This document shows positions 1-8,014 of a stretch of 20,826 bases of DNA, piece after piece; position 1 is the stretch's first letter; the number at the start of each line of letters is the position of its first letter. A program made the translations under genes and the position numbers. Under the pieces are notes generated by a model. It worked only from the letters and a program-made list of their open reading frames with translations, was not told where the DNA came from and made no database searches. This DNA comes from Rhodospirillaceae bacterium (GTDB lineage: Bacteria; Pseudomonadota; Alphaproteobacteria; UBA8366), in assembly GCA_002722095.1 (NCBI GenBank), contig PBKG01000002.1, positions 30,634-51,459 on the forward strand. Direction: 5' to 3'.

Positions 1-407
1 CCGCGGGGTAGCAGTACGATCGGACGCCAACCACGGACGTTAAACTTCACCCGCGGATCGCCGAGGATGTAGTTCATGATCGTCGAGGTCGACAGCGCCA
101 TAACCCAGGTGCCGTCCTTTTTGGCGCGGGCTTCGAAATAGTTCCCGCCGACGATACCACCGGCGCCCGGCTTGTTGATGACGAGTATCTTAGGCTTGCC
201 GGGCAGATACTTTTCCATATAGGGCTGCAGGAAACGGGTAAGACTGTCCGTACCACCGCCTTCGTTAAAGGGTACGATGACGCGAATACGTTTGCCCGAG
301 AAATCCGCCGCTTTTGCTTCGTTTGCGGCCGTGAGGCCGAGCGACAAAGCAAACGCCGAAACGGCGAGTGCGCATGCGGCGCGGCCAGTCAATTTTTCAA
401 TAAACAT
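1..407 (-). CDS. Tripartite tricarboxylate transporter substrate-binding protein (Bug/TctC family), 3' end beyond the window
   Basis: The first 135 codons are visible; the rest runs off the left edge (the family is usually about 320 residues). The ATG at 407 follows a strong ribosome site, AGGAGGA read on the minus strand, about 7 bases upstream. Residues 1-34 form a signal peptide: basic start, hydrophobic core ALAVSAFALSLGL, then AKA-A as a likely cleavage site, so the protein should be periplasmic. The mature part has the Bug-family pattern: beta strand IRVIVPF followed by a glycine-rich GGGTD loop (residues near 50), then a KPGAGGIVGG segment near 80. These proteins bind carboxylates for TctAB-type transporters, but many are orphan binding proteins and no TctA/TctB is visible here. 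The ligand cannot be read from the sequence. It is divergent from the MmgE/PrpD gene, which fits an organic-acid degradation locus. Confidence 0.85.
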   Translation of the reverse strand, partial: MFIEKLTGRAACALAVSAFALSLGLTAANEAKAADFSGKRIRVIVPFNEGGGTDSLTRFLQPYMEKYLPGKPKILVINKPGAGGIVGGNYFEARAKKDGTWVMALSTSTIMNYILGDPRVKFNVRGWRPIVLLPR

Positions 408-752
408 AAAAATCTTCCTCCTGTTCCAATGTCTAGGTATTGCGCTACAGCAGCCACTGGGCTTCTGAAGCGCCGACACGAAACCGGTTCGCAGATTTTT
501 ATATTTTTATTGGCAACGGTAGAGCTTATCCGACTCGCAACCTCGAATTAACGCGGTCACGCTGCCTCTGCGAACAAAGCTCGCTATACCAAGTGCAAAA
601 TTGTACCACAGAGTGCGAAAAACACGAAAATCCATTTTGTCTGTTACGGACCCGTCGCCGTAGCGTATTTGCACTTTAGCCAAGACACGCTATAGAAGCC
701 GAAAATTAGCGAGTTAACCCACTTCAACACCACACCAGGAGGGGAGCGACAG
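408..752. other. Divergent intergenic region between the binding protein and the MmgE/PrpD gene
   Basis: This 345-bp stretch holds no convincing gene. Two short open frames in it lack ribosome sites and recognisable protein features. Its role is presumably regulatory, as both flanking genes start from it. It contains an AT-rich patch near 495-512, a candidate promoter at 669-696 for the rightward gene, and copies of GTGCAAA at 593-599 and its inverse TTTGCAC at 668-674, the latter overlapping the proposed -35 box. A TACAAT read on the minus strand at 600-605 could be a -10 box for the leftward gene, but no good -35 accompanies it. Confidence 0.5.
669..696 (+). promoter_or_regulatory. Candidate sigma70-type promoter for the MmgE/PrpD gene
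   Basis: TTGCAC (669-674) and TATAGA (691-696) are separated by 16 bases. This would place the transcription start near 703 and give an untranslated leader of about 50 bases before the AGGAGGGG ribosome site at 737-744. The -35 matches consensus at 3 of 6 positions and the -10 at 4 of 6, so this is a modest candidate. Confidence 0.35.
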
Positions 753-2153
753 ATGAGCCACGATACGGTGCGCGACAATCCTTACACGCGCGGGATCGCG
801 AAATTCGTTTCCGGTCTAACCTATGACGATATTCCAGACGAGGTGCGAGATCGCATCAAATTGCTGATTTTGGATTCGTTTGGCTGTGCGCTTTACGCGG
901 TCGATCTCGAGTGGTCCAAAATCTTGATGAAAACGCTTGGCGGTCTCGATAGTTCCGATCAGTGTGGTGTTTGGGGTACCGGTCAGCGCATATCTGCACC
1001 CCATGCAGCTTTGATCAACGGCACGTTGACGCAAGGTTTCGAATTGGACGATGTGCATCGGCGCGGCATACTCCATGTGGGTGCGGTCACGCTGCCTGCC
1101 TTGATGGCCGTCGTTGAGACCAAGGGTGGCCTGAGTGGAAAAGATTTCCTCACCTCCTCGGTTGCCGGGTACGAGATCGGCCCGCGAGTAGGTGTTTGTA
1201 TGGGAAATGAGCACATAACCCAGGGCTGGCATTCTGGTGCGACAGTTGGCGTCTTTTCCGCCGCCTCCGGAGCCGCCTCGGGGCTCGGCCTGACGGAAGA
1301 ACAGACGGTACATGCCCTAGGCGTAGCGGGTACCCAGGCAGCAGGCCTTATGGCCGCCCAGTTCGGCGGCATGGTCAAGCGCATGCATGCGGGCCGCTCG
1401 TCCCAGAGCGGCCTTTATGGCGCTTTACTGGCCGACCAAGGTTTCACCGGTATCACCGATGTTCTCGAAAGCGAGTATGGCGGCTTTTGCACCACCTTCT
1501 CGCGTTCGCAGGATCGTTTCGACCTGGAAATCCTGAACCACGGGTTTGGCGAAGTATGGGAAACGATGGGTATCGCGCTCAAATTCTATTCTTGTGTTGG
1601 TACAAACCATACGACGATGGATGCGCTGAGATTTATCCGCGAGCGCCGGCCCTTCGGGACCGAAGATGTGAAGGAAATCGTCATTTACGGTTCCAAAGTG
1701 ACCGTCGAGCATGTGGGCTGGGAATACAAACCGGAAGGCGTAACCTCGGCTCAGCTTAATCTACCCTTCTGTGTTGCTACCATGCTGATCGAAGGCGATT
1801 GCTTCGTGGATCAGTTCAGCGAAGCGATTGTCGCTGATCCTGATCGGATGGCGTTTGCCCAGAAGGTCAAGACGATCGAGGATCCCGAAATTACCGCCAA
1901 AGGCCCGTCATTCCGTCATACGGTCAATGTGGAAGTTCACTTCAACGACGGCACGGTGGAAAAGGAAATGGTCGAAGCCGCACGCGGCAGCGAAAAACAT
2001 TTTGCCTCGGATGCGGATGTGATCGAGAAATTCGAGAAGCTCGCCTCTAAAACATTGCCTGAGTCACAGGTGGGCGAATTGCGGGATGCGATCCTTAATA
2101 TCGAAGACCTCAAGGATGCCGGTGACATCGCGAAGCTTCTGAGCAAAAGCTAA
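753..2153 (+). CDS. MmgE/PrpD family protein (2-methylcitrate dehydratase-like lyase)
   Basis: This 466-residue protein has the normal length for the MmgE/PrpD superfamily, which includes 2-methylcitrate dehydratase, cis-aconitate decarboxylase and iminodisuccinate epimerase. Seen: an N-terminal helical domain with LILDSFGCAL (38-47), the family signature GFELDDVHRRGILHVG (95-110) with its Asp pair and His residues at the presumed active site, WHSGATVGVFSAA (159-171), and a C-terminal domain with a VHFNDGT-type strand near residue 395. The ATG at 753 has an excellent ribosome site, AGGAGGGG, 8 bases upstream. Its stop is separated by one base from the stop of the convergent CoA transferase. 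Neighbouring CoA transferases, an acyl-CoA dehydrogenase and carboxylate transporters suggest that it hydrates or dehydrates an organic acid; the exact substrate is unknown. It lacks the PLGH..RR segment seen in the second family member at the right edge, so it is probably not a classical PrpD. Confidence 0.88.
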   Translation: MSHDTVRDNPYTRGIAKFVSGLTYDDIPDEVRDRIKLLILDSFGCALYAVDLEWSKILMKTLGGLDSSDQCGVWGTGQRISAPHAALINGTLTQGFELDDVHRRGILHVGAVTLPALMAVVETKGGLSGKDFLTSSVAGYEIGPRVGVCMGNEHITQGWHSGATVGVFSAASGAASGLGLTEEQTVHALGVAGTQAAGLMAAQFGGMVKRMHAGRSSQSGLYGALLADQGFTGITDVLESEYGGFCTTFSRSQDRFDLEILNHGFGEVWETMGIALKFYSCVGTNHTTMDALRFIRERRPFGTEDVKEIVIYGSKVTVEHVGWEYKPEGVTSAQLNLPFCVATMLIEGDCFVDQFSEAIVADPDRMAFAQKVKTIEDPEITAKGPSFRHTVNVEVHFNDGTVEKEMVEAARGSEKHFASDADVIEKFEKLASKTLPESQVGELRDAILNIEDLKDAGDIAKLLSKS

Positions 2154-2154
2154 G

Positions 2155-3342
2155 CTAGATCACACCATCTTTTCGGAAATCGGCGATCGACTGGGCGTCG
2201 TAGCCGAGCTCGCCTAGTACCGAATCCGTATCCGCGCCGAGCGGGCGGGGCGGGCTGTCTACTTTCGGCCCGCCTTCAGCAAATGTGAATGCGCTAACGG
2301 GTACCGTAACCGGACCGTCGACGCCTTCGACTTCTTCATGGCGATGAAGTATGCCGCGTGTGTCCAACTGCGGGTCGCCGAACATCTCATCCATCGGGCG
2401 CAGGATGGCCGCAGGCACATGTTTGTCTTGTAGATACGATTCCCACTCGGCAGCGGTTTTCTCTTTCAGCTTGGCCGCTATGGCGGCTGTCTCTTCGGCC
2501 CGCTGAGCATCGCGTTGCTCGTAGCTTTGGTGCGCGAACTCATCGAGGCCGAGCGCTTCTACGAACCGCCTGTGTTGGCCGGGATTGGCGGCACCCAGCA
2601 TGAGATGCCCGTCCTTAGTCTCATAAAGTTCGCTCGAGGCGTATTTATGACTGTTTCCGCTGAGGCCCGGTTTTTTATCGGCGACGAAATACCCTGTTGC
2701 ATTGGCGGCCTGGAAAATGATCGCGACGTCGAGCATCGCCACATCGATATGCTGACCCTGACCGGTTTGCGAACGTTGGAAAAGCGCACTTGCGAGTGCG
2801 AACGCGGCTGTCGTTCCGGTGCCGTAATCCATGAATACGGTGCCGGTTTTCATCGGCCCGCTATCGGGTGTGCCGGTGGACGCCATAATCCCCGCATTGG
2901 CCTGAATTTGGTGGTCGTAGACCGTGTGATGGGCGCGTGGGCCCTTCTGCCCATAACCGGTCATCGAACAGTAAATGACGGTCGGGTTTATGGCCTTTAT
3001 GTCGTCATATCCGAGCCCAAGCGCGGGTAAAGCGCCGGTGCGGTAATTCTCGATCAAGACATCGGTTGCGGCGGCGAGTTTTTTGAAGATCTCTTGCCCC
3101 GCCTCGGTTTTAAGGTTGAGCGTCACCGACCGCTTGTTGGAGTTTTGAGTGAGGTAATTCGTCCCCATCAAGCCGTCATTGAGATCTTTGTCCGCACCCA
3201 TATATCGGGCCTGGTCGACCTCTTCGGGGTGTTCGATCTTGATTACGTCGGCACCCAGCAGCGCCAGCTGATATGCCGCGAACGGCCCCGCCAACACATG
3301 GGTTGCATCCAGAACTTTGATTCCTTTGAAGGGCCGTTGCAT
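2155..3342 (-). CDS. CaiB/BaiF (family III) CoA transferase, copy 1
   Basis: This 395-residue protein is the standard length for family III CoA transferases, which move CoA between an acyl-CoA and a free carboxylate through an aspartyl thioester, working as interlocked dimers in the cytoplasm. Seen: the N-terminal Rossmann-type start with THVLAGPF (14-21) and LGADVIKIE (29-37), SNKRSVTLNLK (68-78), DVLIENYR (94-101) and MDYGTGTTAAFALASAL (171-187). Asp172 in the last motif aligns with the catalytic Asp169 of formyl-CoA transferase. The start at 3342 has a GGAG ribosome site about 8 bases upstream. It lies 19 bases downstream of the second CoA transferase and is probably co-transcribed with it. 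The donor and acceptor cannot be inferred; dicarboxylate-type substrates would fit the neighbouring transporters. Confidence 0.92.
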   Translation of the reverse strand: MQRPFKGIKVLDATHVLAGPFAAYQLALLGADVIKIEHPEEVDQARYMGADKDLNDGLMGTNYLTQNSNKRSVTLNLKTEAGQEIFKKLAAATDVLIENYRTGALPALGLGYDDIKAINPTVIYCSMTGYGQKGPRAHHTVYDHQIQANAGIMASTGTPDSGPMKTGTVFMDYGTGTTAAFALASALFQRSQTGQGQHIDVAMLDVAIIFQAANATGYFVADKKPGLSGNSHKYASSELYETKDGHLMLGAANPGQHRRFVEALGLDEFAHQSYEQRDAQRAEETAAIAAKLKEKTAAEWESYLQDKHVPAAILRPMDEMFGDPQLDTRGILHRHEEVEGVDGPVTVPVSAFTFAEGGPKVDSPPRPLGADTDSVLGELGYDAQSIADFRKDGVI

Positions 3343-3361
3343 CGCGTGTCTCCGGGATAGC

Positions 3362-4555
3362 TCAGCCGATTACCTTGGACTCGCGTAGTCGCTCGATCTC
3401 CTCGTCGGAGTATCCGAGCTCTTGCAATACTGCATCATTGTGTTGGCCGAATGTAGGTGGCGGGCTATCTATTTGCGGCCCGTCCTCTTTGTACTTGAAG
3501 GCGGCGACGGGAACTGTGTAACCGCCTTCCACCTCGGGCGATCCCTCTTCGTAGCGGTGGAAAATGTTGCGGTGTTCCACTTGGGGGTCCGAAATCGCTT
3601 CTTCGACACTCCGCTGCCGGGCGGCGGGTACATGATTTTCCTGCAGGAAATCTTCCCATTCCTGGGCGGTGCGAGTTGCGATCAATTCTTTTAGGGCGGC
3701 TCTTTCTTCGTCTCGATGCTTTCGGCGATAGGCATAACTTTTATTGGCCCGTTCCGGCTGGCCAACCAGTTCCCAAAAGCGAGAATGCTGGCGATGATTA
3801 CTCGCACCTATCAACAGCATTCCGTCCTTCGCCATGTATTCGCTATGGGTCGCTTGCCCCCGGTCCGGCGTCTGATAGCTGAGCTTGCGGCCGGTACGGA
3901 CCGCGCCGGTAATCTGCGCGCCCATCAAAATAAAGGCGGCATCGGTGAGGCAGCCGTCGATGTGCTGACCCTTGCCGGTCCGTTCGCGGCGAAAAAGTGC
4001 GCTGGCGATGGCGAATGCGGCGGTGGTGCCTGTGGCGAAGTCGATCAATTGAGGTCCAGATCGCAGTGGCCCCGATTCCGGATTGCCGGTAATTGCCATC
4101 ACCCCGGAATAGCCTTGGATGACCTGGTCATAGGCTGTCTGCTGACCGCGCGGCCCATCCTGTCCCCAGGCGGTAAGCGAGCAATAAATAATGCGGGGGT
4201 TGATTTTTGCGATGTCTTCATAGCCGAGCCCGAGGGTTGCGAGGGCTCCGGCGCGATAATTTTCGACCAGAACGTCGGCGTCCTTCGCGAGCGCTTTTAG
4301 AATTTTCTGGCCGTCGGCACTCTTCAGATTGACCGTGAGAGAACGCTTGTTGGAGCCAGTGGTGAGAAAGCCGGTTCCCATATTCTTATCGTTAAGCTCA
4401 TGGTCCGAGCCGGTATTGCGTGCCTGGTCGGGATCCTCAGGGTTCTCGACCTTTATTACGTCTGCACCCAGCAACGCCAGTTGGTTAGTTGAAAACGGAC
4501 CGGCTAACACATGGGTAATGTCGATGACCTTTATGCCTTCGAACGGACGGCTCAT
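3362..4555 (-). CDS. CaiB/BaiF (family III) CoA transferase, copy 2
   Basis: This 397-residue protein is a close paralogue of the downstream copy: the two share THVLAGPF, LGADVIK, SNKRS, NYR.GAL..LGLGY and the G.G.HID segment at nearly identical positions. Asp172 in IDFATGTTAAFAIASAL is the predicted catalytic aspartate. I place the start at 4555 rather than the upstream in-frame ATG at 4648. MSRPFEGIKV matches the MQRPFKGIKV start of its paralogue, and AGGAGA sits 7 bases before this ATG, whereas the 31-residue extension has no family counterpart. It is the first gene of a two-gene minus-strand unit, with the 158-bp gap upstream shared with the TRAP permease. A heteromeric enzyme or two separate activation steps are both possible; family members usually form homodimers. 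Confidence 0.92.
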   Translation of the reverse strand: MSRPFEGIKVIDITHVLAGPFSTNQLALLGADVIKVENPEDPDQARNTGSDHELNDKNMGTGFLTTGSNKRSLTVNLKSADGQKILKALAKDADVLVENYRAGALATLGLGYEDIAKINPRIIYCSLTAWGQDGPRGQQTAYDQVIQGYSGVMAITGNPESGPLRSGPQLIDFATGTTAAFAIASALFRRERTGKGQHIDGCLTDAAFILMGAQITGAVRTGRKLSYQTPDRGQATHSEYMAKDGMLLIGASNHRQHSRFWELVGQPERANKSYAYRRKHRDEERAALKELIATRTAQEWEDFLQENHVPAARQRSVEEAISDPQVEHRNIFHRYEEGSPEVEGGYTVPVAAFKYKEDGPQIDSPPPTFGQHNDAVLQELGYSDEEIERLRESKVIG

Positions 4556-4562
4556 TTTGCGC

Positions 4563-4568
4563 TCTCCT
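4563..4568 (-). promoter_or_regulatory. Ribosome binding site that fixes the start of CoA transferase copy 2
   Basis: AGGAGA on the minus strand, seven bases before the ATG at 4555. It decides against the longer 428-residue reading that begins at 4648, which would place this site inside the coding region. Confidence 0.75.
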
Positions 4569-4649
4569 GGGAAAGTTTGTGGATCGGTTGCGTCGACCCT
4601 AGCGACGGCAAGGCGTCTTTGGCAATTCCCTTGGAAGGCTCCCTTCACA

Positions 4650-4678
4650 TTGACAGGCCACCCCCCTAGAAAGAAATT
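4650..4678 (+). promoter_or_regulatory. Candidate promoter for the TRAP permease gene
   Basis: A perfect -35 hexamer TTGACA (4650-4655) is followed after 17 bases by GAAATT (4673-4678), which matches the -10 consensus at three positions. The predicted start of transcription, near 4685, lies about 30 bases before the permease ATG. Confidence 0.35.
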
Positions 4679-4713
4679 GATGCTTTTCAGACCTCACTGG
4701 ATCGATCGAAGTC

Positions 4714-6765
4714 ATGTCGAAACCCGAACTCGATCATATCGACTCCCTGACCGAGGAGTATGATCCCGAATTACGTTTTCGGCCGATTTCGGGCGGAGTG
4801 GGGCTGCTTGTCGGCGTTTTATTAATTGCTCTGTCGCTTTTCCACTACGTCACAGCGGGTATTGGCCCGTTAGAGCATCGATTCCATACCGGCGTGCATC
4901 TCGCATTTGTGCTCGGGCTCATTTTTTTGATTTTTCCTGTCCGGCGAAGCATGCAATGCGAGGAGCTCGCGAGCCGCTGGCCATGCTGGGGTGGAGTGCC
5001 CCTATATGATTGGACCCTTTTTGCGATCGCCGTCGTGGTCGCTTTGTTCCCCGCTATTGCATTAAGTGGCTTGGCACGTCTGTGGAGTGGAACACCGCAT
5101 CCGCTCCACGATCCGTCGGTTTTGGATGTGGTTATGGGCAGTTTGATGGTTGCGGTGGTGCTTGAGACGACACGGAGAGCGATGGGTCGGACACTGCCGT
5201 TCATATGTTTGCTGTTTATCGCTTACGCATTGTTGGGAGAGCATGCGCCTGCACCTTTGACCCATGACGGCCATGGTTGGCCGTCCTTGGTGAAATACCT
5301 TTATTTTTCGACCGACGGCATATACGGGCTCTCAGTGCTGGTGATCGCAAGCTACGTATTTCATTTTGTATTATTCGGTGTCTTTGCCATGCGCATTGGG
5401 CTTGGCGAATTGTTTCTTGATCTCGCCTACAGCATTGCCGGGCGGTTCGTAGGTGGGCCAGCCAAAATCAGCGTCTTATCGTCGGCTTTCGTTGGGATGA
5501 TTTCGGGCTCTTCGATAGCCAATACGGTCAGCACTGGCGCCTACACCATCCCGGCGATGAAGCGGATTGGGTATCGGCCCCATTTCGCCGCTGCGGTTTC
5601 TGCCGCTGCGAGTACGGGCGGCCAGATCACACCACCAATTATGGGCGCGGCCGCCTTCCTGATGATCGAGTTCTTGGGATTGCCCTATCGGGAAATAATC
5701 ATCGCCGCATTGGTGCCCGCTTTCATGCATTTTGCGGGTGTTTTGACGATTGTGCACCTGGAAGCGAAGCGGCTTGGCCTCCACGGACTGGAAATAGATG
5801 AGATGCCTGCGCTAGGCAGTGTCTTCGCCAAAGATTGGCCGGCCCTGGTACCGTTGGCGATATTGCTAAGTCTGATTCTTGCGGGCTACAGGCCGGATAC
5901 GGCGGCTTTTTGGGGTATCACGGCATGTGTGATCGTGGGCCTGGTCAACCCGCGAAATCGGATGCCAGTGGTCGCAATGATCGACACTCTACAATTGGGA
6001 GCGAAATATGCTCTTGCCATCGGCGGGGCCGCGGCAACGGTCGGCATTATCGTCGGGATCGTCATTAACACCGCGCTTGGTTACAAAATATCATTCTTAA
6101 TCAATAATTTATCCAGTGATATTTCCGCGGCGATGCTATTTGTTTTGCCCGTCGACTGGTTGGATGGCGCGAGCATTACTCTGCTGGTCACATCTTTGTT
6201 CATCGCCGTCGCCTGTATGATTTTGGGCACCGGTCTTCCGACGACGGCGGCGTATATCGTCCTGGTAGCACTGGCAACCCCGGCCCTTATCGCGCTCGAA
6301 GTCGAGCCAATCGTCGCGCATTTCTTCGTGTTGTTCTACGGCGTGCTCGCGGATTTGATCCCGCCTGTTGCACCGGCAGCCTATGCCGGTGCGGGCATTG
6401 CCGGTGCCAGTCAGTTCCGCTCGGGGATGACGGCGATCCGGCTCGGAAATGCCAAGGCTCTTGTGCCGGTCGTGTTCATTTTTTCTCCGGCATTGCTAAT
6501 CGTCACCCAGTCTTTTACCTGGATGGACTTCGCGATAGCGTTCGGCGGCTGTTTATTAGGCGTACTTAGTCTGGCGGCCGCGTTAACGGGTTATGTGCTG
6601 GCGCCGATGGTGATATGGCAGCGATGGTTGCTGGCCATAGCGGCATTGTTCTTTGCCGCGCCCGGCCTGACCTCGGGGTTGATCGGTTTACTGTGCGCTG
6701 CCCCGGCATTTTTCCAGCAGGGCCATGCTTACCGGCAAAGACGTTCGGTCAACTCGCCTGCTTGA
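4714..6765 (+). CDS. TRAP transporter fused permease (4TM/12TM, DctQ-DctM fusion)
   Basis: This 683-residue, very hydrophobic protein has the length and layout of the fused TRAP permeases that work with TAXI-type binding proteins to import carboxylates on an ion gradient. The N-terminal part (about residues 25-175) has roughly four membrane spans and corresponds to the small DctQ-like subunit. The remainder is the large DctM-like subunit, with hallmark segments GSSIANTVSTGAYTIPAMKR (265-284) and STGGQITPPIMGAAAF (300-315). Membrane spans continue to near residue 665. The ribosome site is weak (GAAG close to the ATG). The last 17 bases overlap the convergent acyl-CoA dehydrogenase gene. No binding protein is encoded next to it, although one is normally adjacent. 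The substrate is unknown. Confidence 0.92.
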   Translation: MSKPELDHIDSLTEEYDPELRFRPISGGVGLLVGVLLIALSLFHYVTAGIGPLEHRFHTGVHLAFVLGLIFLIFPVRRSMQCEELASRWPCWGGVPLYDWTLFAIAVVVALFPAIALSGLARLWSGTPHPLHDPSVLDVVMGSLMVAVVLETTRRAMGRTLPFICLLFIAYALLGEHAPAPLTHDGHGWPSLVKYLYFSTDGIYGLSVLVIASYVFHFVLFGVFAMRIGLGELFLDLAYSIAGRFVGGPAKISVLSSAFVGMISGSSIANTVSTGAYTIPAMKRIGYRPHFAAAVSAAASTGGQITPPIMGAAAFLMIEFLGLPYREIIIAALVPAFMHFAGVLTIVHLEAKRLGLHGLEIDEMPALGSVFAKDWPALVPLAILLSLILAGYRPDTAAFWGITACVIVGLVNPRNRMPVVAMIDTLQLGAKYALAIGGAAATVGIIVGIVINTALGYKISFLINNLSSDISAAMLFVLPVDWLDGASITLLVTSLFIAVACMILGTGLPTTAAYIVLVALATPALIALEVEPIVAHFFVLFYGVLADLIPPVAPAAYAGAGIAGASQFRSGMTAIRLGNAKALVPVVFIFSPALLIVTQSFTWMDFAIAFGGCLLGVLSLAAALTGYVLAPMVIWQRWLLAIAALFFAAPGLTSGLIGLLCAAPAFFQQGHAYRQRRSVNSPA

Positions 6766-7900
6766 TCATATCGCGAGCGATGATCAGCTGTTGGATTTGC
6801 GAGGTGCCCTCGTAAAGCCGGAAAAGACGTACGTCACGATAAAATCGCTCGACCTTGTATTCGGCGATGTAGCCGGCGCCGCCATGTATTTGCACCGCAC
6901 GATCCGCGACGCGGCCGACCATCTCGGTTGCATAGTATTTGGCGCAAGCCGCCACACGGGTAGTGTTTTCGCCCGCATCCCGTCGCTTGCACGCGTCCAG
7001 TGTCATGGTCTCTGCGGCATAAAGTTCGGTTTCGCTGTCCGCCAACATTGCTTGGACCAACTGAAAGTTAGCGATCGGTTGGCCGAATTGCTGGCGTTCC
7101 ATTGCATAGGCGAGCGCATCGTCGATCAGCCGGCGCGCCATGCCGACGCAGGCTGCCGCCAAGTGTAGACGGCCCCGGTCCAACACCTTCATTGCGGTCT
7201 TGAAGCCCATGCCTTCTTCCTGGCCGAGCAATTGCGTTGCCGGGACACGGCAGTCCTCGAAAATCAAATCCGAGGTCAATGTGCCCTTCTGGCCCATTTT
7301 CTTATCCACCTTGCCCGTCGACACGCCGTTGGTTCCGGCTTCTACCAAGATTGCCGAGACACCGCTGGCGCTCTTATTGTCAGGATCGGTGCGGGCGTAG
7401 ACGGTGAAAAGGCCGGCCCGGGGTGCGTTGGTTATGTAGCGCTTGGTGCCATTCAGCACATATTCGTTGCCGTCCAAGATCGCGGTTGTCTGGATCGATT
7501 TTGCATCCGACCCCGCATTGGGTTCCGTGAGGCAGAACGAGCCGATGATGTCGCCCGCCGCAAGTTTGGGCAGATACTTCTGCTTTTGCTCTTCGGTGCC
7601 ATCCATGACCAAGCCTTGGCTACCGATGCCGATTGTGGTGCCAAAGACGGAACGAAACGCGGGTGCCGCTTTGCCGACCTCGAACATCAGTCGAGCCTCT
7701 TCTTCCATGTTGAGGCCCAGGCCGCCGAATTCCTCTGGGATCGTGAGCCCGAACATACCGAGCTCCTTCATCTCGTCGATGACGTCTTGCGGCACTTCGC
7801 CGGTTTCCTCCACCTGATCTTCAAGCGGAATCCAGCGTTCGCGCACCACGCGGGCAACTGTGTCTTCGAGTTGCCTAAAAATTTCCGGATCGAGTGCCAT
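6749..7900 (-). CDS. Acyl-CoA dehydrogenase
   Basis: This 383-residue FAD enzyme introduces an alpha,beta double bond into an acyl-CoA and passes electrons to electron-transfer flavoprotein. Seen: an N-terminal helical domain (1-120), the family signature CLTEPNAGSDAKS (123-135) at the flavin/substrate site, the beta domain with NGTKRYITNA (150-159), the C-terminal helical domain with DRGRLHLAAA, QIHGGAGYIAEY (337-348) and RLYEGTSQIQQ (361-371). Glu364 in YEGTSQIQ is at the position of the catalytic base of medium- and short-chain enzymes. The start at 7900 is chosen because AAGGGA lies 6 bases upstream and MALDPEIF fits the family; a 14-residue extension to 7942 is open but unsupported. Chain specificity is not readable. 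Its position beside CoA transferases and transporters suggests oxidation of a CoA-activated imported acid. Confidence 0.93.
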   Translation of the reverse strand: MALDPEIFRQLEDTVARVVRERWIPLEDQVEETGEVPQDVIDEMKELGMFGLTIPEEFGGLGLNMEEEARLMFEVGKAAPAFRSVFGTTIGIGSQGLVMDGTEEQKQKYLPKLAAGDIIGSFCLTEPNAGSDAKSIQTTAILDGNEYVLNGTKRYITNAPRAGLFTVYARTDPDNKSASGVSAILVEAGTNGVSTGKVDKKMGQKGTLTSDLIFEDCRVPATQLLGQEEGMGFKTAMKVLDRGRLHLAAACVGMARRLIDDALAYAMERQQFGQPIANFQLVQAMLADSETELYAAETMTLDACKRRDAGENTTRVAACAKYYATEMVGRVADRAVQIHGGAGYIAEYKVERFYRDVRLFRLYEGTSQIQQLIIARDMIKQAS

Positions 7901-7906
7901 CGAGAG

Positions 7907-7912
7907 TCCCTT
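7907..7912 (-). promoter_or_regulatory. Ribosome binding site of the acyl-CoA dehydrogenase gene
   Basis: AAGGGA on the minus strand, six bases before the ATG at 7900. It supports the 383-residue form over the longer open frame starting at 7942. Confidence 0.6.
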
Positions 7913-8014
7913 CTGTGACTTATCTAGTCTTTTCGCTTGCAAGAGCGAGTGGAGACACGCAAAACCCTATTCGTTCCGCAAAGTCAAGAGATCGCGTAAG
8001 CACGACGCACCGTC

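Noticed and set aside
277..679. Two short plus-strand frames (277-468 and 440-679) in and beside the divergent region
   Set aside because: The first overlaps the well-supported binding-protein gene antisense; neither has a ribosome site or protein-like features.
816..1712. Long minus-strand frames opposite the MmgE/PrpD gene
   Set aside because: The plus-strand protein is an obvious family member along its full length; the antisense frames are side effects of its codon use. The same holds for antisense frames across 7232-7918, 8102-8677, 13967-14542 and 16237-16746.
4556..4648. N-terminal extension of CoA transferase copy 2 from the ATG at 4648
   Set aside because: A good AGGAGA site lies inside the extension just before MSRPFEG, which aligns with the paralogue's start.
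7901..7942. Fourteen-residue extension of the acyl-CoA dehydrogenase
   Set aside because: It contains the AAGGGA ribosome site for the ATG at 7900 and has no family similarity.
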